Assembly: GCF_029392815.1 (NCBI RefSeq)
Contig: NZ_CP113942.1
Span: forward strand, 124,001-188,000
DNA length: 64,000 nucleotides
Origin: Bifidobacterium sp. ESL0682
GTDB lineage: Bacteria > Actinomycetota > Actinomycetes > Actinomycetales > Bifidobacteriaceae
Direction of reading: 5' to 3'
The notes beneath the pieces were generated by a model. It did not search any database. It saw only the letters and a list, made by a program, of their open reading frames with translations, and was not told the DNA's origin. The position numbers and the translations under genes were made by a program. Positions 37,396-47,629 of the stretch are shown here, one piece after another (the stretch's first letter is position 1; each line of letters opens with the position of its first letter).

Positions 37396-39083
37396 TCATT
37401 GACGTATTTTGGATTGGCGCAAGGCTATGGCCAAGCCGGTGAGTGTCAAGGTAATGGCGACGATGGCGAGATCGAGGGCGGATGAACCGGTGCGTGCCAG
37501 TTCGTCTTGCCCCTGTACGTCTTTGGTTTGCTGTTGACCAGGAGTCTCGGCTGCACTGCCTGATGCTTGTGCGAGAGATGCGGATGGCGCGGTGTGCTCC
37601 GGATTGGGTATTGGCGAGTGTCCAGGTGTTGTTCCGGGTATCGTCGGTTCGGCGATGATTGGCGTGGTTTCCTCTCTCCCGGTTCGATCTCGCCTCCAAC
37701 GGTGTCGGTCTCATCTTCTCCGGATTCTGTTCCGTCCTCGTCGATTTCGTTTTCGCTGCCGTCGACTTCTTCCCCGCTTTCGTCAACTTCCCCCTCGCTC
37801 TCGTCGGTTTCTCCTTCTCCGATTTCAGATGCTCCCTCATCTGGTTCGGTTCCGCTTTCACCAGTGTCGGTGCCTTCGCCGGGCTCTGTCCCGCCTTCGG
37901 AATTGCTGCGTTGCCAGATTGCATGCATGGTGGTGTCATTATCGGCGTCATCGTTATTGTCCAAAGTGAATACGGAACCGGCCTGGTAGTGGGGTTCCGT
38001 GGCATCTTCGTCACGTGCCCAACCAGCCAGAGTGTGGTCTTTCTTGACCATTTCGCCTTGGCCGGGCATCTCGAATTCGGCTGGCGCGTCTGGCCAGGCG
38101 TCACGGGTCATCGTTGCAGGAGCGGCGCCTTGCGCTCCGTTGGCATTGAAACTCACTGAGACTTCGGGACTGCCGTACCAAGTCGTGCTTGACGAATCCT
38201 GTCCGAAACCGAGGGCGGGATCGCCTGTCCAATTACCGTCCTGGCTTTTCCAACTGGTTGAAGGTGCGTTGGCGACGCTTGCGAATGACGCGTTGGCTCC
38301 GACGCGGACGAACCGCAGACTGGTGCATCCCTCGAACATATTGTCGATTCGGTCGTCGCCGTTGATTTTGCTGGTGTCGAAGTTCGAAAGATCGAGTCGT
38401 TTCAGCGACGAGTCGCCTTGGAACATGGAAGCCATGGTAACGACATTGCCCGTAGAGAACGAGGGGCCGAGGTTGAGCGATTCCGTGTTTTTCATTCCTC
38501 CGAACATGTGATTCATGTTGGTGACCTTGGAGGTGTCGAATTTCTTTCCTAAATCAAGGCTTTGAAGCGTGGAGTCCGAGGCAAACATATAGCTCATGTC
38601 GGTCACATTGCTGGTGTCGAATGCGTCGCCGAAAGTGATGTTGCCAAGTGACGGATTCTTGTAGAACATCTGCCTCATGCTGGTCGCGTTGCTGGTGTCT
38701 AATCCCGTCAGGTCGATGCTGGTCAGATATGGCATGTCATAAAACATCTGGGACGAATCGGCGTGGGCTTTGACTGGCGAATCGACCGTTGCCTGCTTGA
38801 TCGAGTACCGCACGGAATACCACGGGCGGGTGTTGGGCAAGGTGCCTATGCGCCCCTCGTATCTGCTGCCGAGGTGTAGTTGCGAGCAGTCCGAGCTCAA
38901 CTGCCAGTAAGCATCGGTGCCAAACGAGCGTTTGCTGGCATCGCAGTAGGCTTGAGCAGTTGGCTTCTGCTCGGCGTCGGATGATGGCTGAAGCTCGCCG
39001 GCCATCGCGGTTTGCGGCACTATGGCAAAGGCGAGAGCGGCCAGGGGAGTGGCTGCAGTGGCTATTACGTTTCGTGTCTTCAT
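37396..39083 (-). CDS. LAxTG-anchored surface protein with DUF285 repeats, frameshifted
   Basis: Paralogue of the protein at 34761. A signal peptide (TAATPLAALAFAIVPQTAMA) precedes DUF285 units (FDTSNVTDMSYMFASDSTLQ and relatives, residues about 100-260), then a Listeria/Bacteroides-type repeat (VSFNANGAQGAAP) and an acidic stalk rich in Glu, Ser, Gly and Asp in place of the collagen-like one. A one-base loss near 37678 hides the end; the corrected frame runs through a Pro/Thr/Gln-rich linker to LARTG, a membrane segment and RQSKIRQ, ending at 37396. Both paralogues carry the LAxTG form recognised by class E sortases. The ATG at 39083 has AGGAAA seven bases upstream. Confidence 0.87.
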
Positions 39084-39413
39084 TTGATTTTCCTGATATT
39101 GGTTATTGGGACAGTTACTTGTTCTCGGTGGCTGAATGGTTGTCTATTTTTAGATTTTGATTTTCATGATTTTTTTATTCGCGTAGTCTGCAATCGCTCG
39201 GATCGCATTGTTTTGGGTTATGCGCGATGACGTCACGCCATCTTCGGTGTGATATATGAAATACCTCGATTCCAATGTATCGGATTTATAAGACAATCAA
39301 TGATAGATTGCTTAATTTGTCTGAATGCTTTTGGATGGATTTGGACACGGTCATCATGCAGGGTAGCCTTTAAAGGGATTGAAGAGAGCGTGTCCGAGAG
39401 AAGGAACGGAATT

Positions 39414-40763
39414 ATGGGGGCTACTCCCGATAATGAAGGTTCAAATGAACTGTTGACTGACGTGACTTTGCATGATTCTTCCGGGCCTTCGACAAGCGCT
39501 TTCGGCAAAGTCGCCAGTTCTGCAGCGGATGCGGTGGTGTCCTCGGCGACAAAAGCCGCGGAGGGCGTCAGCGACGTTTCGCGTAATCTGGTCAATCACG
39601 CATCCCGACATCTCACCCTGATTGGTCGCGTTTACGGTGTGCTGGTTCTGCTGGTCGGGCTGGTGGGCGTACCGTACGTACGTCGGTTATGCGATTTTCG
39701 ATGGTGTTCATAAATTCTTTATCGGCAGGATTCATGCCGATCTCTTTGACCTGACATTTCTGCTGACTTGTGCACAAGCCGTCGTTTGGTTGATCAATGC
39801 CGCCGCACTGATTGTGTTCGGTGTGATGCTGTTGCGTGACATGCGTAAGCATGCGGCACGATGGGCGTACATGCTGATGGCAGTGACGGTGGCTCAAGGC
39901 ATGCTCTCGCTGGCGTTGCAGGGGCTTGGGCTCGGCGTTGGGCTTTCCCTGGTTCAGATTGCGATTCTGGTGGCGCTCGCCATCGCACTCGACCCGGCGT
40001 TGATTGGCGAACGCGCTGTGCAGCGCAAGCTGAAACGAATGGACGCGCATGACAAGTATGTCGCGGCGAAGGACGCGGGCATGCTGGGTCGTGACCTGAG
40101 CGGCAAAGGCTACGTCAAGCTCAATGTTTTCAACGTTTTCTGGCTTTTCGTGGTCGGCTGTTTTGGTGGTTTGGCGTCGAAGAGATTTACCATCTCATCT
40201 TTTTCAATGAGTGGCAGGACCGTGCGGGGCTGATTTGGGGCCCGTTCTCGCCGATTTACGGCTTTGGTGCAGTGGTGCTGACGATGTGTCTGAACCGTTT
40301 ATGGCACGCCAACGCCATCCTGGTTTTCTTTGCCAGCGCGATTATTGGCGGTTGTTTCGAGGCGTTTGTCGCGTGGTTCATGCAGCTGGCATTCGGCATC
40401 ATCGCGTGGAACTATTCCAGCGACTGGCTACCGCTTTTCGGTGGGAAGACGAGCGGCAAGTACATGGTTTTCTGGGGGTTGGCAGGCCTGATTTGGTTGC
40501 GTGAGCTGCTTCCGCGACTGTTGAAGTTCATCAATCTCATCCCGTGGAAGTGGCGCTACGCCCTGACCGCCGTTGCACTGGTATTCATGCTCATCGATAT
40601 CGCGTTCACGCTGATGGCGTTCGATTGCTGGTACGGGCGCATCGCCGGCCTGCCTCAGACGTCACCGGTCACTCGTTTCTTTGGAGAATATTTCAACAAC
40701 ACGGTGATGCAACAGCGTTTCCAGACGATGAGCATCAACCCGAAGTGGTCTGGTCGCGGGTGA
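39414..40763 (+). CDS. Putative ABC-transporter type IV membrane protein (CmpB-like), frameshifted
   Basis: Integral membrane protein with about eight segments over about 450 residues. The C-terminal half shows the family motif WGPFSPIYGFGAVVLT followed by GCFEAFVAWFMQ and WNYSSDWLPLFGGK, characteristic of the CmpB domain (PF06541). The N-terminus is a hydrophilic Ser/Ala-rich region of about 60 residues, followed by a segment in VLVLLVGLVGVPY. Frame breaks lie near 39675 (a CGTACGTACG repeat) and near 40176. The ATG at 39414 has AAGGAA eight bases upstream. No ATPase gene is next to it, so the transport label is by family name only. It is convergent with nrdE. Confidence 0.75.
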
Positions 40764-40902
40764 ACGTCATCCTACGCTCAATAGCGTCATAAACAAGCCG
40801 TTGACGGCCCATAAGTGGGTAAATGAACGTGTATTTATTTAGTCCGCCATATCTGCGGTTGCTGGTGCTTGCTAGTTGTGACAGATCTTAAAATTGTTGT
40901 CA

Positions 40903-40945
40903 AAAAGCGTTGGGCCCCGACTTCATGCCGGGGCCCAACGCTTTT
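40903..40945. terminator. Bidirectional terminator between the CmpB-like gene and nrdE
   Basis: 17-bp perfect stem, AAAAGCGTTGGGCCCCG (40903-40919) with its complement at 40929-40945, 9-base loop, A and T runs at the outer ends. It ends the nrdHIE transcript directly after nrdE. Confidence 0.92.
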
Positions 40946-40982
40946 GATTATCGGTTTGTCTCAGTGAAAAGACGAGGCTGTT

Positions 40983-43169
40983 TTAGAGCATGCAGCTGAC
41001 GCAGCCCTCGACCTCAGTGCCCTCAAGCGCCTGCTGGCGGATGCGGATGTAGTAGAGGGTCTTGATGCCCTTGCGCCAGGCGTAGATCTGCGCCTTGTTG
41101 AGCTCACGCGTGGTGACGCCAGCGGGGAAGAAGAGGGTCAGCGAAAGACCCTGATCGACGTGCTGGGTGGCCTCGGCGTAGGTGTCCACGATCTTCTTCC
41201 AACCGATTTCGTAGGCATCCTGGAAGTAATCGAGGTTGTCGTTGGTCATGTACGGCGCCGGATAGTAGACGCGGCCGACCTTGCCCTCCTTGCGGATCTC
41301 GATCTTCGAGGCGATCGGGTGGATCGAGGAGGTGGAGTGGTTGATGTAAGAGATCGAACCGGTCGGCGGCACGGCCTGCAGGTACTCGTTGTAGATGCCG
41401 TCCTTCAGGATCTCGTCACGCAGGGTCTCCCAGTCGGAGACGGTGGGGATATGGATGCCGAAGCGCTCGAAGAGGTCCTTGACGGTCTGGGTCTTGGGCT
41501 CGAGCGAGCGGCGGCCGTCGGTGTACTTGTCAAAGTAGTTGCCCTGGCCGGCCGGCTTGGCGTAATCGGACTTGTCGAAGGTCGCGAAGGCGTGGCCGCG
41601 CTCGACGGCCAGCTTGTGCGAAGCCTTGTAGGCGTGGTAAGCCACGGTCATGAAGTACATGTCGGTGAAGTCCAGCGCCTCTTCGGAGCCGTAGTACATG
41701 TGCTCACGGGCGAGGAAGCCGTGCAGGTTCATCTGGCCGAGGCCGATGGAGTGGCCCTCTTCGTTGCCGCGCTTGATGGACGGCACGGAGTCGATGTGGG
41801 TCTGCTCGGAGACGGAGGTGAGCGCGCGAATCGCGGTCTCCACCGGGTCGGCCAGGCCGCCGTCCATCGCCTTGGCGATGTTGAGGGAGCCGAGGTTGCA
41901 GGAGATGTCCTTGCCGACGTGGTCGTAGCTCAGGTCATCGTTGAAGGTGGACGGTTCCTGCACCTGCAGAATCTCGGAGCAGAGGTTCGACATGGTGACG
42001 CGGCCATCGATCGGGTTGGCGCGGTTGACGGTGTCCTCGAAGAGGATGTAGGGGTAGCCGGACTCGAACTGCACCTCGCCGAGGGTCATGAAGAACTCAC
42101 GGGCGTCGATGTAGGTCTTGTGGATGCGGTCATCGTGCAGCATTTCGTCGTACTTTTCGGTCACCGAGATGTCTCGAACGGCTTGCCGTAAACGCGCTCG
42201 ACGTCGTAAGGGGAGAAGAGGGCCATCTTCTCCTTGCGCTTGGCGAGCTCGAAGGTGATGTCAGGGATGACGACGCCCAGGGAGAGCGACTTGATTCGCG
42301 TCTTCTCGTCGGCGTTTTCGCGCTTGGTGTCGAGGAAGCGCAGGATGTCGGGGTGGTGGGCGTTCAAATAGACCGCACCCGCACCCTGGCGTGCGCCGAG
42401 CTGGTTGGCATAGGAGAAGGAGTCCTCGAGGAGCTTCATCACCGGGACGACGCCGCTGGACTGGTTCTCGATGTGCTTGATCGGGGCGCCCTGTTCACGC
42501 AGATTGGTGAGCAGCAGAGCCACGCCGCCGCCGCGCTTGGAAAGCTGCAGGGCGGAATTGATGCCGCGGGAGATGGACTCCATGTTGTCTTCGATGCGCA
42601 CGAGGAAGCAGGAGACGGGCTCGCCGCGCTGGGCCTTGCCCAGGTTGAGGAAGGTCGGGGTAGCGGGCTGGCTGGCGGCCGGAAAGGATCTCGTCGACGT
42701 ACTTGACTGCGAGCTTTTCGTCGCCGGCGGCCAACTCGAGCGCCACGGCGCCGCTGCGCTGCGGGAAGTCCTCGAGGTACTGCTTGCCGTCGAAGGTCTT
42801 CAGCGCGTAGGAACGGTAGAACTTGAAGGCGCCGAGGAAGGTCTCGAACTCGAAGCCGTAGTCCTCGACGTGCTTGTAGAAGGAATCCAGGAACTCAGGG
42901 GTGTACTGGTCGAAGACGGACTTCTCGTAGTAGAGGTTGTCTTCCAAGTACTTGATGCGCTCGGCGGTGGAGCCGAACTTCATCGTGTTCTTGGCCACGT
43001 GCGAGGTCATATAGGCACGCTCGGCCTCTTTGTCGGCATCGAACTGGATGTCGCCGTTCTCGTCGTAGAGGTTGAGCATGGCGTTGAGCGAATGGTAGTC
43101 GTGCTCCGGGTCGAAGCCGGCGTCCTCCTCGGTGTTATCCATGCTGAGCGCTGTGTCGTTGAGAGCCAT
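40983..43169 (-). CDS. nrdE: Class Ib ribonucleotide reductase large subunit, frameshifted
   Basis: Reduces ribonucleoside diphosphates to deoxy forms. About 725 residues when joined. Motifs: [15 protein letters not shown] (substrate Cys), [28 protein letters not shown] (second redox Cys), the finger loop, [17 protein letters not shown], and the C-terminal CVSCML redox pair that NrdH reduces. Breaks: a four-base CAGC duplication near 42670 and a one-base change near 42172. The ATG at 43169 has TAGGAG upstream. In most bacteria nrdF follows; here a terminator follows and no nrdF is in the window. It is essential, so the breaks are almost surely errors. Confidence 0.9.
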
Positions 43170-43363
43170 GTGTGCTGTTCTCCTAAGTGTCGCGGTCAAT
43201 GCTGCGGCGTTGATGGTAAATGATTATGAAATTTTGATATGAAATCTTTAATGGGCGAATTTCAAAGGAATTCGGCCCAAAAAGCTGCGTGTTTGCCCGT
43301 ATTGCTCCGCATTAACACGTTTCATGCGATGTCAAACGCCAGCGGACTCAACGAAACCGCAGA

Positions 43364-43977
43364 TTACTGCGGATTTTGTTCGTTTTGCGAGGCTTGCTCT
43401 TTCTTCGCGTTAAGGAAGAAGTCGCGAACGCCTTCACGCACTTGACGTTGATCGTCCGGGGTGCCAAGCAACTCAAAATTGTACATGAACGGGACGTGAC
43501 ATTTCTTGAAATGATGTCGCCTGCCGCACAAAAAGCCGTGGCGAAGTTTCTGTTGCCCGAGGAAATGACGCCGCGGATGAAGCTGCGGTTCTTATGCCCG
43601 TTCAGGAATTTACGGATCTGGGGCAGCAGTGCTTTCTGGATATTGCCGCCACCGTAGGTCGGCACGATGAGGACGTAGGGTTCGCGCACCTCAAGAGGCG
43701 CATCCTTGGGCCGCAACGGAATGCGGTAGACATTGATGCCCTCGTCGGGGAAGCCGCAGGCGGCAATGAATCGCGCTGTGTTGTTGGAGACCGAAGAGAA
43801 ATAGACCACGGCGCCGATGTGTTCGCCCTTGGCCTTGGCTTCTGGTTCGCTGGCTGCGAGCAGATCCTGCTCGTCCGCCGGTTGCGAAGCCTTATCTTGC
43901 GCAGATGCTGTGGGCTCTGACGCTGGTTCGGGTGCTCCGCCTGGATTCAATGAATCACTTGTCGTTGCTGGCTTCAT
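43364..43977 (-). CDS. nrdI: Flavodoxin-like NrdI activase, frameshifted
   Basis: NrdI supplies the oxidant that builds the Mn-tyrosyl radical in NrdF. The core has AVVYFSSVSNNTARFI (FMN phosphate loop), PYVLIVPTYGGGN, GVISSGNRNFATAFCAAGD, then after a one-base loss near 43500 CHVPFMYNFELLGTPDDQR and RDFFLNAKKEQASQNEQNPQ, ending at 43364. An N-terminal extension of about 50 residues rich in Ala, Ser and Glu precedes the flavodoxin fold, much longer than the usual short start; a shorter start is possible but the first ATG is at 43977. It lies between nrdH and nrdE. Confidence 0.87.
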
Positions 43978-44076
43978 GTCTCTCTCGTCCGTTGTTTTCG
44001 TAACGGTTCATGTCTCTTCGCGTGAACTGCTGGGTGTGTATTTCTGTGTATCGCCGATCTTGGAATGGGGCGAAGG

Positions 44077-44367
44077 CTACGCCGTCACCTGGTTGCTTGC
44101 CGGAGCCGCGACCTTCGTGGTCTCGGCCGTTTCCGCGACGTCACCGGTGCCCAGCGCCTTGATGAGGTCGGGGCGGTAGCCGCTCCATGAGGCATCCGGC
44201 GTGATGACCACGGGTGTCTGCTTGAAGCCGGCGTCAATGAGCTGCTGCACAGTGGAGGGATTGTTGGTCAGATCCACCGTTTCGAACGTAATGTTCTGGC
44301 GCTTGAGCTGGCGTTCGGTCGCCATGCATTGCGGGCAGTGTTGTTTGGTGAAAACGGTGACGGTCAT
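44077..44367 (-). CDS. nrdH: Glutaredoxin-like NrdH redoxin
   Basis: 96 residues. TVTVFTKQHCPQCMATERQL carries the CPQC-type redox pair, followed by ITFETVDLTNNPSTVQQL and the cis-Pro motif TPVVITPD with WSGYRPDLI, the NrdH signature. It passes electrons from thioredoxin reductase to NrdE. The C-terminal 20 residues are an Ala/Thr/Val-rich tail. The start is the second of two ATGs, with GGAGG five bases upstream; the first (44370) is too close to it. First gene of the nrdHIE set, 470-base gap to the TetR gene. Confidence 0.92.
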   Translation of the reverse strand: MTVTVFTKQHCPQCMATERQLKRQNITFETVDLTNNPSTVQQLIDAGFKQTPVVITPDASWSGYRPDLIKALGTGDVAETAETTKVAAPASNQVTA

Positions 44368-44469
44368 CATAACCTCCGAATTGATGTCTGGTAAGCTTTC
44401 AAGAACTCAGACTACAGGGTTGTGGTTCCAAACTGAACCCCAACTTCTAGTAGCGTGTCGTCACTTCGA

Positions 44470-44485
44470 CCACTAGATATAGTGC
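44470..44485 (-). promoter_or_regulatory. Predicted NrdR box upstream of nrdH
   Basis: CCACTAGATATAGTGC matches 13 of 16 positions of the NrdR consensus and all the most conserved ones. It lies 103 bases before the nrdH ATG. NrdR would repress ribonucleotide reductase genes when dATP is high. A second box at the usual 31-bp distance was not found. Confidence 0.6.
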
Positions 44486-44733
44486 TTATGCTTGATAAAG
44501 GTAGTCGGCTCAAGGGGTGGCGGATATGTAACGCAATACGGGTGATATTGGGTCTGTGTTCTATATCACAAAAGAACCCGTTTTTAAAAATAGACAAGTG
44601 GATTGATGTGGATAAACGTGGATTTGTAGGTGGATAAATCGGGCTTGGAAACGCTTTTGTGGCGAGGTCTATTTTGTTGTTGTTTATTGCCACACTTTTG
44701 AGAGGTCTGATGGCCTGTTGATGGCTTATGGAC

Positions 44734-45597
44734 TTATTGCGCGGTCTTGCCGTCGCTGCGCAATTCGTTGACGACGGCGCGGCAGGCACGTTCGATGTCG
44801 CCGATGGCTGCGGTTCGGGTTTCTTCGGTCTGCTCTTTGCTGCTCAAAAGGCGCATGCCGCTGGAGACGAGTCCTTCGGTCAGTGCGATGCCGACCTGCG
44901 GATTTTCCGGGCACAACGTGCCCCAAGCGGCGACGATGGGCGCGTTGACTCGTTCGTGCAGGCTCGGCTGCCTCGGCTCAAGCAGCTGATCGTTTGAGTT
45001 TTGGCTGTTGCTGTTGTGTTCGCAGAAAATGTCGTGGTGGTGGGTGGCCGGGCAAGCGGAGGCCGTGCGCTGCGAAGTGCTGGTGTTGCCGTTGCTGCTG
45101 GTTTGTCGGCGATTGTCGTGCACTCCGTCTTGGCCTTGTTTGGCTTTGCGCTGGCTCGCTTCGGGGTCTGATTCTTTGTTGTCGTCGCCCGCTTTGCCTT
45201 CTGGATTCGGCCAGAGGCCTTTGTCGTCGCGATAGCTTTCGGCGTCATTCAACGGAATCTGCGTCATCCAATCATGGCCTTGCAATACAGACTGTTCAAG
45301 ATTGATTTTCACCCATTGCACCACAATTTCCGCCGGATCGGTGATGTCGCCAAGGCCTTCTTCAAGCGCGTCGAGCCACTTGGGCATGTGCCGCGCCATG
45401 AGCTGCCGGCGCAAGTCTTTCATGTCTTTGACGTAGCGATAAATCGAGTTGCGCGCGATGCCGGCGCCTTTGCTGACGTTGGCAGGGGTGAGCGCGTCGC
45501 CGCCCTGCTCGTGCATGATAGCTTCCGCCGAATCGAGCAATGCATTCATCGTGTGGCGGCGATGCTCCTCGAGATTGGCCTCATTGATGCGTGGCAT
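44734..45597 (-). CDS. TetR/AcrR-family regulator with a low-complexity insert
   Basis: 287 residues from the ATG at 45597 (GAAGGA site four bases upstream; in-frame starts at 45645 and 45654 are possible). The N-terminal helix-turn-helix is AEAIMHEQGGDALTPANVSKGAGIARNSIYRYVKDMKDLRR. After the second helical part an Asp/Lys/Gln/Asn/Ser-rich stretch of about 95 residues (roughly 120-215) interrupts the ligand domain, which resumes with ERVNAPIVAAWGTLCPEN. It is divergent from the efflux pump at 45844, so it probably represses that gene; the operator candidate is at 45757-45771. The inducer is unknown. Confidence 0.85.
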   Translation of the reverse strand: MPRINEANLEEHRRHTMNALLDSAEAIMHEQGGDALTPANVSKGAGIARNSIYRYVKDMKDLRRQLMARHMPKWLDALEEGLGDITDPAEIVVQWVKINLEQSVLQGHDWMTQIPLNDAESYRDDKGLWPNPEGKAGDDNKESDPEASQRKAKQGQDGVHDNRRQTSSNGNTSTSQRTASACPATHHHDIFCEHNSNSQNSNDQLLEPRQPSLHERVNAPIVAAWGTLCPENPQVGIALTEGLVSSGMRLLSSKEQTEETRTAAIGDIERACRAVVNELRSDGKTAQ

Positions 45598-45715
45598 ATT
45601 GTCCTTCTTGTGTGACGGCGACGTGGCTGGCGTAGATGTTTCCATGATATACACTGTTCGCCCGCGCTCTCGTATGTTTCCCTTCTGGGCTTTGGGCTAA
45701 AGCGGGCCTGTGAAT

Positions 45716-45771
45716 TTGCGTGGCATAAGGTTATGGCGTATAGTCGCTCGAAGTTTGCGACAGAGTGTCGC
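45716..45771 (+). promoter_or_regulatory. Efflux pump promoter and TetR operator candidate
   Basis: TTGCGT (45716-45721), 17 bases, TATAGT (45739-45744), and a 15-bp palindrome GCGACA-GAG-TGTCGC (45757-45771) placed at the transcription start or just after. A TetR-type repressor bound there would block the promoter. The pump's ATG is at 45844. Confidence 0.55.
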
Positions 45772-45843
45772 GAAAATATGCATTCACTGACGTTTTGCCT
45801 TATAAAATTCGGTGCGTATCGCCGTCATCGGGAAAGATTACTT

Positions 45844-47571
45844 ATGACTCAACAACAGAATGGCCAGGTCGCACAAGGTCGGAAAGAATCGGCTTCCGCC
45901 GTCAAGCCGCCATGGAACGCGCTGTGGGTGCTGGCGCTCGCGCTCGCGATGATCGTGCTCGACGGCTCCATTGTCAATGTTTCGATTCCGGTGATGATTC
46001 GCGAAATCGGTCTGAATCTCACCGACGCGCAATGGGTCACTTCGCTCTACAACATCATTCTTGCGGCGCTGCTGCTGCCGTTCGGCAAACTCGGCGACCT
46101 CAAGGGCCGCAAGATGACCCTGCAGGTCGGCGTGGTCGTCTTCGTCGCCGGCTCGATTCTCGCCGCTTCGTCCAACGGTGCCACGTTGCTGCTGAGCGCC
46201 CGTGCGGTACAGGCCATCGGCGGTGCGTTGGTGATGCCTTCGACACTTTCCATTGTTTCCGCTTCGTTCCGAGGAAAGAACCGCGCCATCGCGTTCGGCG
46301 TCTGGGGCTCGGTGATGAGCGCGGCAGCGGCAGTCGGCCCGTTCCTCGGAGGCCTCTTCACTCAGACCATCGGCTGGCGCTGGATCTTCCTGGTCAACGT
46401 GCCGCTCGGTGTCATCGTATTTGTTGCGTCCATATTCTTTGTGCCGAAAACCGGCGGCAAGGCCGGAGCGTCCGCCATGGGCGCGGCCGCGCAGCAGTTG
46501 GCTTCTGCCGATTCCGCCAAATCCGCGGCCAAGCCAGAGGGCTTCGATCCGCTCGGCATTGTCTTCTCTGCACTCGGCTCGGCATTCCTTATCTTTGGCC
46601 TGATCGAAGGCCAGACCTACGGCTGGCTCAAGCCCAAGGGTGACTTCGGCATCGGCGGCTTCAAATGGAGTGCGAGCTGGCCGATTTCGGTTATCCCGAT
46701 CTGCATCGTGCTTGGCATCATCTTCTTCGCACTGTTCATCCACACTGAAAACAGCCGCGCTCGCCGTATGCGCCCGGTAATGCTCGACCTGACGCTGTTC
46801 CGCATCCCGACCTTCGCTATGGGCAACATCGCCGCCGGAGCCATCCAGGCCGGCGAATTCGCCATCATGTTCGTGCTGCCGCTTTATCTGATTAACGTGC
46901 GCGGCCTCAACATGATTCCCACGGGTGCGCTGCTGGCGACCATGGGCCTTGGATCCATCGTCTCCGGTGGTCTGGCCCGTCCGGTCACCGCGAAAATCGG
47001 TGCCCCGCACACCGTCCAGCTTGGCTTGATTGTCGAGATGCTGAGTGTGGTGTTGCTGATGCTTATGATGTGCCCCAGCCTGCCGGTCGCGTGGATGCTG
47101 GTTCCGTTCGCGCTCTACGGCTTCGGCCTTGGTTTTGCGGCTGCCCAGCTCACGAGCCTTGTGCTTTCCGAAGTGCCTGTAGCCCAGTCCGGAGAAGGTT
47201 CCGCAACGCAATCCACCATCCGCCAGCTCGGCACCGGCATCGGCGCAGCTGTGGCAGGTCTGGTGCTTTCGGTCATGGTCACCAATATCGCTCCTTCCGC
47301 GCTGAGCGGTGTAAAGGGGCTGCCGTCGCAATTGGTGAGTGGTCTCACCACGTCTCTCGACGCCTCGGCTGGTTCCGCCATCGTCGGTATCCGTGCCCAG
47401 GGCACCACCGGCAAGCTCGGAGCCCTCGGCCCGCAGGTGGTCGATGCAATGTCTTCCGCCTTCACTCGCGCCAGCCAGTGGACTCTGGTTGTTGCCATCG
47501 TGATGCTCGCCGTCGGCCTCATCGCCTCCATCTGGGTCGCCCGTGCCGCCAAACGCGACAACGTGGAATAG
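45844..47571 (+). CDS. MFS drug efflux transporter, DHA2 (14-segment) family
   Basis: 575 residues with about 14 membrane segments. Family signatures: LDGSIVNVSIPVMIREI, then TSLYNIILAALLLPFGKLGDLKGRKMT (motif A), RAVQAIGGALVMPSTLSIV, and motif C in AAAAVGPFLGGLFTQTIGWRWIF. Homologues export cationic dyes, antibiotics or bile salts by proton exchange. The loop near residues 200-240 is Ala-rich and extended. The ATG at 45844 has a weak GGAAAG site. It is intact, and lies divergent to a TetR gene that likely controls it. The specificity is unknown. Confidence 0.9.
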   Translation: MTQQQNGQVAQGRKESASAVKPPWNALWVLALALAMIVLDGSIVNVSIPVMIREIGLNLTDAQWVTSLYNIILAALLLPFGKLGDLKGRKMTLQVGVVVFVAGSILAASSNGATLLLSARAVQAIGGALVMPSTLSIVSASFRGKNRAIAFGVWGSVMSAAAAVGPFLGGLFTQTIGWRWIFLVNVPLGVIVFVASIFFVPKTGGKAGASAMGAAAQQLASADSAKSAAKPEGFDPLGIVFSALGSAFLIFGLIEGQTYGWLKPKGDFGIGGFKWSASWPISVIPICIVLGIIFFALFIHTENSRARRMRPVMLDLTLFRIPTFAMGNIAAGAIQAGEFAIMFVLPLYLINVRGLNMIPTGALLATMGLGSIVSGGLARPVTAKIGAPHTVQLGLIVEMLSVVLLMLMMCPSLPVAWMLVPFALYGFGLGFAAAQLTSLVLSEVPVAQSGEGSATQSTIRQLGTGIGAAVAGLVLSVMVTNIAPSALSGVKGLPSQLVSGLTTSLDASAGSAIVGIRAQGTTGKLGALGPQVVDAMSSAFTRASQWTLVVAIVMLAVGLIASIWVARAAKRDNVE

Positions 47572-47598
47572 CGAAAGGTTTCCTGATTTTTTCAATTG

Positions 47599-47629
47599 CG
47601 CTCTGGCAGAGATTTTGCCAGGGCGTTTT
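47599..47629 (+). terminator. Terminator of the first efflux pump
   Basis: 10-bp stem CGCTCTGGCA / TGCCAGGGCG (one G-U pair), 7-base loop, then TTTT. Confidence 0.8.

Noticed and set aside
37275..37400. Possible gene remnant on the + strand after the surface-protein gene
   Set aside because: A short hydrophobic frame is visible but it overlaps a terminator-like hairpin and has no start or similarity that I can recognise.
44540..44575. Second NrdR box (TGTG-N8-CACA near 44556)
   Set aside because: The half sites have the reverse form of the NrdR consensus and the distance to the first site is 85 bases, not 31.
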